Assembly: GCA_963751695.1 (NCBI GenBank)
Contig: CAVVVP010000005.1
Location: forward strand, 124,001 to 188,000
Reading direction: 5' to 3'
Source: SZUA-22 sp963751695
GTDB taxonomy: Bacteria > Bacteroidota > Ignavibacteria > Ignavibacteriales > Melioribacteraceae
DNA length: 64,000 bases
Part shown: in pieces, positions 1 to 10,315 of the stretch
Position numbering within the stretch: the stretch's first letter is position 1
Layout of the letters: each line of letters begins with the position of its first letter
Program-made: the position numbers and the translations under genes
Notes under the pieces: model-generated
What the model was told of the DNA's origin: nothing
The model's database searches: none
The model's input: the letters and a program-made list of their open reading frames with translations, nothing else

Positions 1-108
1 AAAGTTGCCAAAACACCTCCTTTTGAATAGTTATTTGCAGTTTAATTAGCCAATCTCCAGACGATAATAATTATTCCCATTACTAGAGATTGGCTGGATC
101 TACAAATA

Positions 109-1914
109 CTATTTAAGTAACATTAATTTCTTAGTTAGCACAATACTATTTGATTTTAATCTATAAAAATAGACACCGCTTGTTAGCTCTGATGCATCAA
201 ATGTTGCTACATAATTTCCTGCTTGTTGAAAACCGTTATAAAGAACACCAACGGTTTGACCCAATGTATTATAAACTTTTAGACTAACGTCCCCTGCTTC
301 AGGTATAGAGAATTCAATTTGTGTAGAAGGATTAAAGGGATTAGGATAGTTTTGACCTAATAGATACTCTGTAGGAATTCCTGTTGATAATTCTTCTACC
401 CCTACAGAAGGATCACCATAATTAAGCCAATTATTAATAGTTTCCCATTCAGTGTCTCTTTGAGCTTCCCAAGCAGGCATTTGATCTGGATACCAATTCA
501 AGTCTCCTAATGGAAATCCACCCATAGCAGCGGTTTGATACACTGCATTTGCGTATGCCATGTTCTCAGGTAAAGGCCATAACTGTTGAGTTCCTGCCTC
601 CGGTTTATAAGACCAGTTAAAATCTGAATTATCATTCCACTTAGCTTCCATGAACAGTTTTAAAGTATCTTGACTTGTTGGCTCAACAATGAACTCAGGA
701 TCATCTTCATAAATCGTTTCCCAGTCAACGTTCAAAGTTGTGAAATATTTATTTCCCTCAGCATCTACGGAATCTATAAAGTCCAGAGCATCTTGTCCGA
801 TCATTGGTGAAGGATTATAATTCTCTTCGGGATGTCTCTGTTGAGTATTATTTTGTGCCCAAGGACATGATGAATACCAGTCTACAAACCAGTCATGCAT
901 CATATAAACGTTATTACCGACAAATAATTTACGGTCTTCGTCTGTAAAGTCTAGTTCCTGAGCTATAGAATCTACAGGTACTATGCCGTTAATAAGACCG
1001 CCACCTGGAGGATTGGCTAATCCGTTCAGATAATCATCATAATCTTGACCTTCTTGCAACTGATCAATCGCTCTATGACCGATCATGAAGGGATTAATAA
1101 AAATTGAATTTGTAATTGATGCAGTTTCAAGTAAGCCTTGAGACTGCCATACCCACTCAACAGAATTTATCATAGTGCAGTGGTTAATGTGAATATTTGA
1201 TCCAAATTCACCACCTTCCTGCATTACAATTCTAGCTAAGTTGGAGAAAGAACAGTTTTCAAAAAGAAGCCTGTCATAATGCCATCCAGTACTTTCAAAG
1301 GGGAAAGAGACTGCTCGTCCGTAATAACGGAAGTGATCGTCTGAATTATTTCTCCAATAACAGTTTTGGAATTCACCATCAAAATGATCAGCTTTTACAC
1401 ACACAGCACCGGCAGCTTCAGCACCAATTCCACAATAATCAAAAATGCAGCCTTCAAAATATCCCACTTCAGGATCATTTGCTTCATCTTGATTTTCAAA
1501 AGTTACTGAACTGTTCACCTTATTACCTAAGACATCTGCGGCACGTATCCAAATATTCTTCATAACAATATCGCCATAACTTTGGATAATATAGGCCCTG
1601 TCTATTTCTTCTTCCGTCCAGACTATTTGAGGTGGTGCTGTTTCCTGGGTTGTGCCGGGTTTATCGGCAACAATTTCCAAACTTTGTCCATGGTCTATGT
1701 ATATACTCCTGCTTAATACATAGACCTCATACTGGTTCAGCTTAAAAACAGTATTGTTTATAGTGCCTGCAGTTGCTGCTGCATCAATGGCATCGTTGAG
1801 AGTACCGTATGTGCCTCCAGTAGCGTAATATCCATCCACATAAACTGTATCCTGTGAATAGGACGTAATACTGCTAAAGATTAAAACAAAGAGAATTATT
1901 AAAGAATTTCTCAT
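109..1914 (-). CDS. Secreted parallel beta-helix-like protein with T9SS C-terminal sorting domain
   Basis: 601 residues. Residues 1-21 form a signal peptide ending TSYSQ. The middle has alternating short strand-like segments with phrases such as FENCSF, FEGCIFDYCG and INHCTMINS, typical of right-handed beta-helix (pectate-lyase-like) proteins. The last ~85 residues are a T9SS type A sorting domain: NYPNPFNPST, then LKVYNTLGQ, SGVYFYRL and KKLMLLK. The protein is therefore predicted to be exported through the outer membrane and either released or surface-attached. Start ATG at 1914 has a strong AGGAGG just upstream. It lies 44 nt behind the TonB receptor gene on the same strand, so the two are probably one operon. 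A role as surface glycan-binding protein or lyase is inference; I see no catalytic motif of a named polysaccharide lyase family. Confidence 0.85.
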   Translation of the reverse strand: MRNSLIILFVLIFSSITSYSQDTVYVDGYYATGGTYGTLNDAIDAAATAGTINNTVFKLNQYEVYVLSRSIYIDHGQSLEIVADKPGTTQETAPPQIVWTEEEIDRAYIIQSYGDIVMKNIWIRAADVLGNKVNSSVTFENQDEANDPEVGYFEGCIFDYCGIGAEAAGAVCVKADHFDGEFQNCYWRNNSDDHFRYYGRAVSFPFESTGWHYDRLLFENCSFSNLARIVMQEGGEFGSNIHINHCTMINSVEWVWQSQGLLETASITNSIFINPFMIGHRAIDQLQEGQDYDDYLNGLANPPGGGLINGIVPVDSIAQELDFTDEDRKLFVGNNVYMMHDWFVDWYSSCPWAQNNTQQRHPEENYNPSPMIGQDALDFIDSVDAEGNKYFTTLNVDWETIYEDDPEFIVEPTSQDTLKLFMEAKWNDNSDFNWSYKPEAGTQQLWPLPENMAYANAVYQTAAMGGFPLGDLNWYPDQMPAWEAQRDTEWETINNWLNYGDPSVGVEELSTGIPTEYLLGQNYPNPFNPSTQIEFSIPEAGDVSLKVYNTLGQTVGVLYNGFQQAGNYVATFDASELTSGVYFYRLKSNSIVLTKKLMLLK

Positions 1915-1958
1915 ATGTTCCTCCTATTTTAGTTAGTGTAATTAATTAATTAGCATTG

Positions 1959-4900
1959 TTATAAACTTGTATATCTGAATCTTAATCCGAGACTTGCCAC
2001 TAAACCATAATTTTCAATACCTCTGAAACCTTCGATCGATCTTTGTATCCAACTTGTATTAGAATTATTAATATTTCTAATTTCTCCGAACAGTTCTAGA
2101 CCCCACCATGGCAGCATTTGACGAGCTGAAAAATCTACACGGAAATATTCTGTTGTATAAGAGTCATTTTCTGGATACCTTCCTCCATTCCCTCTTGCCG
2201 CATTATCCTGGAAAAGGAACGATAGTCTGGCAGAAAATCCTTTATAATCGTAACCTAAGTATGTGTTCAAAACGTGATTTGGTTGATCAATTAATCGTCC
2301 TGTTGCGGAACTATCTGTAAGAACCGCGAGAGGCGGTAATGGTCGGGGTTGTATTACAACTTCTACATCAAAAAATGGATATTCAGTTTCTGAGAAAATA
2401 CGTGTGTAGTTGATTCCAAAAACTAAATTATTAAAAGGTTCGGGTAAATACCAAAAATTATGCTGGAAATCTAATTCTAGACCTTTTACAATTGCATCAT
2501 TCGGATTATTCAGAGGTCTATATACCCGCGCATTCGACTTTCCGGTTGAAGGATTTACAATCGGAGTTACAACTAGATTGCCATTACGTACAATTTGGTA
2601 ATTAGAGAGCTGATCAATTCCTCCATCCTCAGCTGCATCTAACTGATAGTCTGCTGAATAAACAAAATTTTCTATGGTCTTATAAAAACCGCCAACTGTA
2701 ACAAGCCCTATTTCGTTTGAATGGAAAGTAAAGTTAAGGTCATGATTCACTGACTTCGCAGGTATTAGATCAGGATTACCAGTATAAATTGTGTTGTCCT
2801 GGGTAATTGTAAATTTAGGGCTAAGCTGACTAAAATCTGGTCTAGATAGGGACTGGCCGTATGCATAGCGAATATCCATCCAATTAGTTGGCGAATATTT
2901 TATTTGTCCCATAGGGAGTGTAAATTCGTTTCCTTTATAAGCAGTTGTATCATACATTATCTGCGCTTGTGGATTTCTTTGATCTCTTGCATTATAGGCA
3001 AAGTACTCGGTTTCGACTTTTTCGTACCTTACACCACCGATCAACATAAAGTCTAACCAATTTACTTTTGCCATTGCATAGGCAGCATAATAATCCTCCG
3101 TATATTTATAGTCGTTAGTAAGCTGCTGATATGGACCGTCATACCAACCTCCTTGTGCTCCAGAACTATAAGCTGAGTTCGATGCATCATATTCAGGTTT
3201 GCTAGTAATATAATCTATAATATCACGCAGAAGTTCAGGATCAGAGACATAATATATATCTCCAAACTCGTCCTCCAAGAATTGACTGTAAAGTTCTTCA
3301 TCCGTATTTAGAAAAGATGTTCCAGCTAAATTTCCGGATTCATTAAGTGCTATTCCAAATGTATTATAAATATCTCTCATTAAATTCGCTTGAATGTTAT
3401 CATCAGTACTAGTAGCATTTCCGTTAAAACTTAAATAAGGTGTTTCCTGATCAGTTTCATTTGTTTGGTTATACATTTGACCACCGAATTTGAAAAATCC
3501 GCTGACTGAATTTCCAAAATTAAATGGGATGCTAAAATTAGCGATATATGTCAATCTGTCCTGTTGATAATCATTGCTGAACAAATCAGCGCTTCTAAGC
3601 ACAACACTGCTGTCACCTTTAAATTCTGTTAAAAGAAACGTCAGATCTTCCGGTTTAATATTATCACGAATATATCCTGATTGCAGCGCATCGGTTTGGT
3701 TGAAATTTACACGAGGAGATTTATCCAAAAAGTTACTTGATGCAGTATAGCTTGCTGATAAATCTGTAGATAATAATCCAAAATCATAATTAAACTGCAG
3801 AGAATGCATCTGTTGGTCAATCACAGTTTCACCTTGACGCATTTGCCAATTCATTCTTCCTTGATTATAATTAATCGTTTGGCGGTGCTCGGTATAATCC
3901 GAATTGATTCTTGCGAGCATATTAATAAATTTGAAAGACCCATCCGGAATATTATAGTCTAAAATTAAATTTCCTCCGTAACGTTCTCTAGTTTCTAAAT
4001 GCCGATTAAATGTTACATCTTCTACTTTTACCGGACGAAACCCAGTTGATGGATCGATTGCGACTGCTTCAGCAGCAAGGTCATAGTTAGCACCTAAATT
4101 GTCTGAACTCCTGTCGTAAGATTCGGCATTAAGAAGTGCATATACTCCAAGTTTTTCTCCAAAGAAGCGGGCACTTCCGGATGCAACGGCTCGGTAGTTA
4201 GTGAATGTATTGCTTTTTGCTGTATATCCTTGCTGATAAACAGCCTCAAACTGAGGATCTGTAGGAGCCTCTCTTAACTGCATGTTAACAGTACCCCCAA
4301 TGGAATTGGCATTCATATCAGGAGTTAGCGTCTTATATACAGCAATCATCCTCAGCATGTAAGGAGATACCATAGTAAGATCAACACTTCTGTCATTACT
4401 AAGAGTCCCGCCAGAATTCGGATTAGAGGAAAGGCCAATTTGTGAACTACCTGTTGCAGAAAGCTGAATTCCCTCCACCTGGATTGAATTATACTTTGGC
4501 GAAAGTCCACGAATAACAACCTTATTATCCTCACCAGAGCTTTGAGTAGTAGATACACCAGGCAAACGACTTAATGCTGAAGCAGCATTATAATCTGGTA
4601 ATTCCTGTATTTTTTTTTCAGAAACAATATTAGCAATGTTATCCGAAGTTAGCTGCTGATTAATTGCCTGCAACTGGCCTTCGGCTTGTGCAGTTACCGT
4701 AACAGTCTCTCCTTCCAGTGCTTCGGGGATTAAATAATAATCTTCTTCAAACATTCTATTAGCAACAATGTTTACGCTAACAGTATCTGGCTGATAACCG
4801 AGATAGGAAATAACTATAGTCTGCTGGCCTTCTGGGATGTTTCTAAGTATAAAATTACCATCTAAATCTGAGGCAGTACCAAGTGTTGAACCGTCAATCA

Positions 4901-5060
4901 TTATGTTAGCACCCATCAGTGCATTATTTGATTCCTTATCAAATACTTGTCCTTTGATAGACCCGGATTGAGCAAAGATTTGAGTGGAAAGTGATAGAAA
5001 TAATAGAGCTACAAAAAATGTAAATGTTTTGAATCTAATGTTGTAAAAGTTAGTTATCAT
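1959..5060 (-). CDS. TonB-dependent outer-membrane receptor with N-terminal CarboxypepD_reg domain
   Basis: 1033 residues. Signal peptide at 1-30 (ending TQIFAQ), a carboxypeptidase-regulatory-like beta-sandwich at about 33-120 (SGSIKGQVFDKESNNALMGA), a plug domain at about 135-250 (ALSRLPGVSTTQSSGEDNK, VVIRGLSPKYNSIQVEG) and a 22-strand-type barrel to the C-terminus, ending LGLRFRYTSL. The QSLSRPDFSQLSPK motif and overall layout match the Caulobacter-type TonB receptors used for oligosaccharides rather than a canonical SusC, and there is no SusD gene next to it. ATG at 5060 is preceded by AAGGAGG at 8 nt spacing. With the downstream beta-helix protein and the upstream GPH transporter and GH3 enzyme it forms a sugar-uptake locus. 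The substrate cannot be read from the sequence; a beta-glucoside is an inference from GH3. Confidence 0.92.
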   Translation of the reverse strand: MITNFYNIRFKTFTFFVALLFLSLSTQIFAQSGSIKGQVFDKESNNALMGANIMIDGSTLGTASDLDGNFILRNIPEGQQTIVISYLGYQPDTVSVNIVANRMFEEDYYLIPEALEGETVTVTAQAEGQLQAINQQLTSDNIANIVSEKKIQELPDYNAASALSRLPGVSTTQSSGEDNKVVIRGLSPKYNSIQVEGIQLSATGSSQIGLSSNPNSGGTLSNDRSVDLTMVSPYMLRMIAVYKTLTPDMNANSIGGTVNMQLREAPTDPQFEAVYQQGYTAKSNTFTNYRAVASGSARFFGEKLGVYALLNAESYDRSSDNLGANYDLAAEAVAIDPSTGFRPVKVEDVTFNRHLETRERYGGNLILDYNIPDGSFKFINMLARINSDYTEHRQTINYNQGRMNWQMRQGETVIDQQMHSLQFNYDFGLLSTDLSASYTASSNFLDKSPRVNFNQTDALQSGYIRDNIKPEDLTFLLTEFKGDSSVVLRSADLFSNDYQQDRLTYIANFSIPFNFGNSVSGFFKFGGQMYNQTNETDQETPYLSFNGNATSTDDNIQANLMRDIYNTFGIALNESGNLAGTSFLNTDEELYSQFLEDEFGDIYYVSDPELLRDIIDYITSKPEYDASNSAYSSGAQGGWYDGPYQQLTNDYKYTEDYYAAYAMAKVNWLDFMLIGGVRYEKVETEYFAYNARDQRNPQAQIMYDTTAYKGNEFTLPMGQIKYSPTNWMDIRYAYGQSLSRPDFSQLSPKFTITQDNTIYTGNPDLIPAKSVNHDLNFTFHSNEIGLVTVGGFYKTIENFVYSADYQLDAAEDGGIDQLSNYQIVRNGNLVVTPIVNPSTGKSNARVYRPLNNPNDAIVKGLELDFQHNFWYLPEPFNNLVFGINYTRIFSETEYPFFDVEVVIQPRPLPPLAVLTDSSATGRLIDQPNHVLNTYLGYDYKGFSARLSFLFQDNAARGNGGRYPENDSYTTEYFRVDFSARQMLPWWGLELFGEIRNINNSNTSWIQRSIEGFRGIENYGLVASLGLRFRYTSL

Positions 5061-5167
5061 ACTTACTTCCTCCTTCAGAATAAAACAATTAAAGAAAATT
5101 CTAACTATCTATTATTTTTTTGAATAACTATTTAATCATACTTAGTTGTAATAGTATGTGGAATATA

Positions 5168-5180
5168 AAACCGTTCCAAT
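5168..5180. promoter_or_regulatory. Candidate LacI-family operator upstream of the TonB receptor gene
   Basis: The 13-mer AAACCGTTCCAAT lies about 110 bp upstream of the TonB receptor start and occurs identically at 9137-9149 upstream of the GH3 gene. Its core AAC-C-GTT is an odd-centred dyad, as is common in LacI-family operators. That the regulator encoded at 9281-10315 binds it is inference. Confidence 0.45.
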
Positions 5181-5292
5181 TTCAAAATAAAAAAACTATT
5201 TCTCTTCTGAGTTATTTTATAAAAATATAATAAAAATAATCTTAATAAATCACAATAAATAAGTAATTCAAACTTTAACTAAATATTTTTAA

Positions 5293-6702
5293 TTAATTTT
5301 CGTTTTTCATTTCTTTTATGCGTCTTGCTCGAAGATCACTTTCAATTTCCAACAGCTTTGTATTTGTTAAAGGATAAAGCATCATTAATCCAGCTCCACA
5401 TAAACCAATAATAGCCGGTAGAAAACTCATCAGAATCAGGACACCATTTAAAGCCTCAGCTGATTGAGCTTCGTTAGCGACAAACCCGTAATACGCTAAG
5501 ATCCATCCAATGATTGCTCCACCTAAAGTTAATCCCAACTTTAATGCGAATAGTGATGCAGCCATAATAAGTCCCGTAGCCCTTCTTCCATTTTTCCATT
5601 CTGAATAATCTGCAGTATCCGTGTACATAGCCCACTGCAGAACCGATACAGAGCCAAAGAAAAATGAGAGCAAAATATTAAAACTAAACATCGGCACGAG
5701 GGAATTTGGTTCAAAAAAGTAAAAAACAATCGTTAACGAAGAACTTATTGCAAGAAATCCTGCGTATGTATTTCTTTTATCAAGCTTTTTTGTTACCCAT
5801 TTTGTAAGAATTGCACCAATTATTGCTGCAACTGAACCTGAACTCATAAATGATGATGTTAGAAACTCAACAGATAAATGAGTTACGCTACCGAAGAAAC
5901 TAAAATCTTGTGCCTCTACATAATATCTCATATAGTAAGCAATCGAACCGCTGCGCACAACTATAAATGTTAATTGGAAGATGGTTGCCCCAGCTATGAG
6001 TAACCACGGTTTATTTGCAAATAAATCTTTGAGATCTTGCTTAAAGTCAGACTTTTGTTCTTTAGGTGGAAATACTCGCTCCCTTGTTGTGAAGAATGTA
6101 ATCGCAAATAGTATGAATGCTAATCCTCCTAAGAATCCAACTGCCCATTGCCAACCCATTGCCTCATTGCCATTCCCAAAATACTTGACTAAGTAGAGAA
6201 GAGTACTTTGGACAATTAAACCCCCTGCAAATGCAGCCACAAAACGAAATGATGAAAGAACGGTTCTTTCTTCATTGCTCGGAGTCATTACGCCCATCAA
6301 TGCAGAATAGGGGACATTAATTGCTGTGTAGAACATCATCATTAATGTATAAGTCAGATAGGCATAAATTAATTTCCCAGTGTCATCAAATCCTGGAGTG
6401 GTAAATGTTAGAATACTAACAATTGCAAATGGAAGGGCAAGAAATAATAAATATGGTCTGTACTTACCCCATCTACTGTTAGTTCTATCAGCTATCATAC
6501 CCATAATGGGGTCATTTACTGCATCCCATAACCGGGTTACAAGAAACATTACACTCATAGCTGCAGCTGGGAGCCCAAAGACGTCAGTATAAAAAATAGG
6601 AATGAATGACATGACAATCTGGAAGTACAGATTCGAGGCTGTATCTCCTAAGCTATAACCTACTTTTTCTTTTAATGAAAGCTTAACTGTGTTTTCTGAC
6701 AA
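5293..6702 (-). CDS. GPH-family sugar:cation symporter (MFS)
   Basis: 469 residues, about 12 membrane segments. The N-terminal LKEKVGYSLGDTASNLYFQ and the loop NDPIMGMIADRTNSRWGKYR are signatures of the glycoside-pentoside-hexuronide (MelB/XynP/YicJ) family, which bring oligosaccharides or glycosides across the inner membrane with a cation. It follows the GH3 gene by 33 nt on the same strand, so the import step and glycoside hydrolysis are probably co-transcribed. The reading frame has no ATG upstream of the first helix; the best start is TTG at 6702 with only a weak GAG upstream. That is unusual and leaves the exact N-terminus open. No gene symbol is justified because the substrate is unknown. 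Confidence 0.9.
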   Translation of the reverse strand: MSENTVKLSLKEKVGYSLGDTASNLYFQIVMSFIPIFYTDVFGLPAAAMSVMFLVTRLWDAVNDPIMGMIADRTNSRWGKYRPYLLFLALPFAIVSILTFTTPGFDDTGKLIYAYLTYTLMMMFYTAINVPYSALMGVMTPSNEERTVLSSFRFVAAFAGGLIVQSTLLYLVKYFGNGNEAMGWQWAVGFLGGLAFILFAITFFTTRERVFPPKEQKSDFKQDLKDLFANKPWLLIAGATIFQLTFIVVRSGSIAYYMRYYVEAQDFSFFGSVTHLSVEFLTSSFMSSGSVAAIIGAILTKWVTKKLDKRNTYAGFLAISSSLTIVFYFFEPNSLVPMFSFNILLSFFFGSVSVLQWAMYTDTADYSEWKNGRRATGLIMAASLFALKLGLTLGGAIIGWILAYYGFVANEAQSAEALNGVLILMSFLPAIIGLCGAGLMMLYPLTNTKLLEIESDLRARRIKEMKNEN

Positions 6703-6735
6703 AGTTTTCTCAGTTTTTATGGTTTCAATATTTAA

Positions 6736-9049
6736 TTAATTTACAGAAAGAATTAATTTTTGCAAATCTTGATCCAATGAAGATGTACCAACCATTATCT
6801 CAAAATCACCTGGTTCCACAACAAAGTCCATATTAATATCATAAAATGCTAAATGCTTCGGTTCAATTTCAAATATAACAGATTTTTTCTCTCCAGCAGC
6901 TAATTCAATTTTTTGGAAACCTTTTAATTCTTTCACAGGTCTTGTTACAGAACTCACACAATCTCGAATGTAAAGCTGAATAACTTCAGCTCCATTTATA
7001 TCACCTATATTTTGTATACTACACGATAGTTTAGTTGTCTCTTCAGTCCCTATTTCTTCATTGGATAATTTTATGTCACTAATTTCAAATGAAGTATAAC
7101 TCAGACCATAACCAAATGGGTACAGTGCTGAAGTATCATCAAATAAATAACCCCTCCTTGCGGAAGGTTTGTAATTATAGTAACAAGGAAGATGTCCTAC
7201 AGACCTTGGTATTGATATAGGTAATTTTCCACTTGGATTATAAGAACCAAACAGCACGTCAGCTAAAGCATTGCCAGTCTCTTGACCTAGATACCAGCAT
7301 TCAAGAATTGCTTGTACATTTTCATCAATATATTTAATTGAATTTGGTCTGCCGTTAATCAGAGTAACGATAATAGGTTTTCCAGTTTCAAGAATTGCTT
7401 TTACTAGATCATTCTGCATTCCAATAAGTTCTAAACTAGTCCTATCACCCATTCGCTCTATATCGTATGCCTCTCGTGATGTCTGTTCATTTCCTCCTAG
7501 TGCAAGTATAACTATATCGGATTTATTTGCTACCTTTACAGCTTCAGCTATCAATTTTTTATCTTCCTCAGGATTTGAGGGAAAAACCCCATTCTCATCA
7601 GACAAACCACCTTCTGTTATTTTACAACCCTCGCTATACACAACATTGACGCTGCTTCTAACCTTGTTTTTAACACCCTCAAGAATTGTTGTATAGTATT
7701 TAGGTTTTCCGCTATAGCCGCCTAAAAGAACCCGATCAGCATTTGGTCCAATAACTGCAACTGTTGAATCATCCTCTAAATTCAAAGGTAATATCTTATC
7801 ATCATTTTTAAGGAGAGTTATCGTTTCATTAGCAGCTTGCAAAGCTATTTTTCTATCTTCTTCAAGTTTTAGTTCAGAATTAATCTTAGTTACATCAACG
7901 TAAGGATTTTCAAAAAGTCCCATCCTAAATTTTGCTTCAAGCATGGGAGTAATAAGGTCATCAATTACACCCTCTTCAAGTTTACCATCCTCAACTAAGT
8001 CAACTAAATTTGGATAGCAATCTATATCTGGCAATTCGATGTTAACACCAGTTTTTGCAGCAATGAGAGCTGCTTCCATTTTATCTTTTGCAATTAAATG
8101 TCCAACTGATCCTTCTCGATAATTTAATTCAGTTATTGCATAATAATCAGATACAATAAATCCATCATATTTCCATTCACCACGAAGCACATCCTTAAGT
8201 AACCATTTATTTGCATGTGAAGGGATACCATCAATTTCATTATATGATGCCATTATGGAAAGTGGTTTAGCATTCTCAATTACTTCTTTGAAAGGAAATA
8301 GAAATGTTTCTCTTAAAACTCGTTCAGAAAAATTTGCAGGTCCACAATTTGAACCTGATTTCAGGTTGGCCATGAGCTGCATAATGCTTTAAAGTTGCAA
8401 TCACTTTGTTTTTGTTTATAAACGACCGGTCACCCTGGAATCCATTGACAGCTGCTTTTCCTAATTCTGCCACTAAAAAGGGATCCTCACCAAATGTCTC
8501 TTCCACTCTACCCCAACGAGGATCTCTTGCCACATCAACTACTGGAGTAAGGGCTTGGTGCGCACCTCTAATTCTGGTGTCTTCAGCGATAGCAGAATAA
8601 ATGCTCTCGACTAGATCAGGATTAAAGGTTGCACCTAACCCAATTGGCTGGGGATAACTTGTAGACTCTTTGGCCATCAAACCATGAAGACACTCTTCGT
8701 GGTATATGACCGGAATTCCTAATCGAGTTTCTTCAACAAAATATTTTTGGAGTTCATTTGCTAATTCAGCAGTTTCAACTGCATTTAGTCTTCCATTAGT
8801 ATCATTAATTCTTCCTATCTGACCAATTCCATCCCTCAGATGCAATTTTATGTTTTCAAAATCTAATGTGCTCCCATCATTATATAAAATGCTTTGCTTC
8901 TCATTCCAGATGCATAACATCTGTGCTACTTTTTCACTGAGGGACATTTTTGAAATTAGATCTTTTACTCGTAGACCAATCGGGAGAGAAGGATTTTTGT
9001 AATTATCAACTTTTTCTACTAATACGTCATTAACTTGTAATTTTTCCAT
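6736..9049 (-). CDS. Glycoside hydrolase family 3 beta-glucosidase, interrupted by a one-base frameshift
   Basis: Read across the shift this is a full ~770-residue GH3 enzyme: an N-terminal (beta/alpha)8 domain with ARDPRWGRVEETFGEDPFL and LKHYAAHGQPE, the nucleophile region FIVSDYYAI (Asp near residue 300), the alpha/beta sandwich domain (VAVIGPNADRVLLGGYSG, LALGGNEQTSREAYD) and a C-terminal fibronectin-III-like domain. The frame breaks after GQPE: the DNA reads GAAATCAGG where GAATCAGG would give QPESGSNCGP, the normal GH3 continuation. The extra base lies at 8359-8361. The two halves are otherwise intact. There is no signal peptide, so action would be cytoplasmic, downstream of the GPH symporter. 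Either a consensus error or a recent pseudogene. Confidence 0.9.
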
Positions 9050-9136
9050 AGTACTTGATCCGTATTATTTTATGTTACAATATCATTCATAATCAACAAT
9101 TTCCATTAGACGAATAATACCAGTTCGTACCAAATC

Positions 9137-9149
9137 AAACCGTTCCAAT
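9137..9149. promoter_or_regulatory. Candidate LacI-family operator upstream of the GH3 gene
   Basis: Identical copy of the 13-mer at 5168-5180 (AAACCGTTCCAAT), about 90-100 bp upstream of the GH3 start at 9049 and in the space between the LacI gene and GH3. The flanks also agree partly (AT.AAACCGTTCCAAT.T in both). Confidence 0.45.
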
Positions 9150-9198
9150 ATTAGTGACAATTTTGAAAAAAGTCAATAAAAAAAATAAATTGCTCGCA

Positions 9199-9216
9199 TT
9201 ATAAGTATACTTATAA
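9199..9216. terminator. 18-bp perfect palindrome downstream of the lacI-type gene
   Basis: TTATAAGTATACTTATAA is its own reverse complement and lies 65 nt past the regulator stop codon. It is AT-rich. On the plus strand a run of six T follows within 5 nt; on the minus strand a T-rich stretch follows after about 10 nt. It may be a terminator or a second regulator site; the sequence alone does not decide. Confidence 0.3.
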
Positions 9217-9280
9217 GAATTTTTTGTATAGGGATTTGGTATTGAACAGTATTTACCGGTTAAATTAATTCAAATGGACG

Positions 9281-10315
9281 TTATTTTTTAGATAAAACCT
9301 TAGATGATTTTCTAACAATGAACTCAGTATCAAGAACAACTTTTTCCATTGGTAAGATTGTAGATGATTCAATGTTTTTTATGAGTATTTCGGCAGCTTT
9401 TCTACCAATTTCCTCCTGTGGTGCCCTTATAGTCGTTAAAGGTACAGGGTAAATTCTCGAATAATAAATATCATCATTACCTATAATAGAAATCTCATCA
9501 GGTACCTTAATCCCTAATTCTAATAGGACCTCCATAACAGCTAAAGCTTGCTGATCATTAAAACAGACAATTGCAGTTGGATAATCTGATTTCTTTAATT
9601 TCTTAAAATAGCTAAGTGTGTTTTTATAACTCTCATTGTAATCAGATCCAATAGAGATTATTTTATCGTGACTATAAATTAAGGTGCTTTCACTATAAGC
9701 ATTTCTAAATCCTTCTATTCTCTCTTGCGTATGAGATGAATTAGGAGGTCCGGCAAAATGCACTATTTTTTCATGTCCATTTTCTATGAGGTATTTTACT
9801 GCCTTCTTGATAGCTCTTTTATTATCAACGGCAACAACGTTTGCATGAATACCGTTAACATCCTCAAGAAGCACAAAAGGATAATTTATCATCTTGAGTT
9901 TAAACAGATGCTCGATCTCCGCTTCCCCTTGTACAATAGGAGCAATGATTGTACCTTTAATATCTTTAGATGAGAATACTTGAGTAAGTCTCTGTTCAGA
10001 CTCATGATCATCTTCAGAACTAGTTATAATTACAGAATAACCAATTCTATTTGCATAATCTTTTACACCTGATACTATTGAAGTATAAAATGGATAATTA
10101 ATGTCCTTAATTATAACACCAATGGTCTTGTCAGAATCTCCATTTTTTAGATTCCGTGCAATACCTTTTGGTCGAAAGTTCATCTCCTTCATTATGTTTA
10201 ATATATGATCCCTAGTGGCGGGTCTGACATTGTGTTTAGCATTTATTACAGCTGAAACTGTAGATTTTGAAACCCCTGCTCTTTTAGCAACATCAATAAT
10301 CGTAGCTTTTTTCAT
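9281..10315 (-). CDS. LacI-family transcriptional regulator
   Basis: 344 residues from ATG at 10315. This start is chosen over the upstream in-frame codon because GGAG lies 5 nt before it and it gives the usual MKKATIIDVAK N-terminus. Residues 3-25 (ATIIDVAKRAGVSKSTVSAV) are the LacI helix-turn-helix. The rest is a periplasmic-binding-protein-like sensor domain (GVIIKDINYPFYTSIVSG near 65, IVCFNDQQALAVMEVLLELG, DEISIIGNDD). It is the first gene, upstream of the GH3 and GPH genes on the same strand, and probably controls the glycoside locus through the two AAACCGTTCCAAT sites. Effector identity is unknown. Confidence 0.92.
   Translation of the reverse strand: MKKATIIDVAKRAGVSKSTVSAVINAKHNVRPATRDHILNIMKEMNFRPKGIARNLKNGDSDKTIGVIIKDINYPFYTSIVSGVKDYANRIGYSVIITSSEDDHESEQRLTQVFSSKDIKGTIIAPIVQGEAEIEHLFKLKMINYPFVLLEDVNGIHANVVAVDNKRAIKKAVKYLIENGHEKIVHFAGPPNSSHTQERIEGFRNAYSESTLIYSHDKIISIGSDYNESYKNTLSYFKKLKKSDYPTAIVCFNDQQALAVMEVLLELGIKVPDEISIIGNDDIYYSRIYPVPLTTIRAPQEEIGRKAAEILIKNIESSTILPMEKVVLDTEFIVRKSSKVLSKK

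Noticed and set aside
2108..2601. Plus-strand open frames inside the TonB receptor gene
   Set aside because: They lie wholly within strong minus-strand coding sequence, have no Shine-Dalgarno and show no domain.
8324..8382. Programmed frameshift in the GH3 gene
   Set aside because: No slippery heptamer or downstream structure is visible at the join, and GH3 genes are not known to use recoding.
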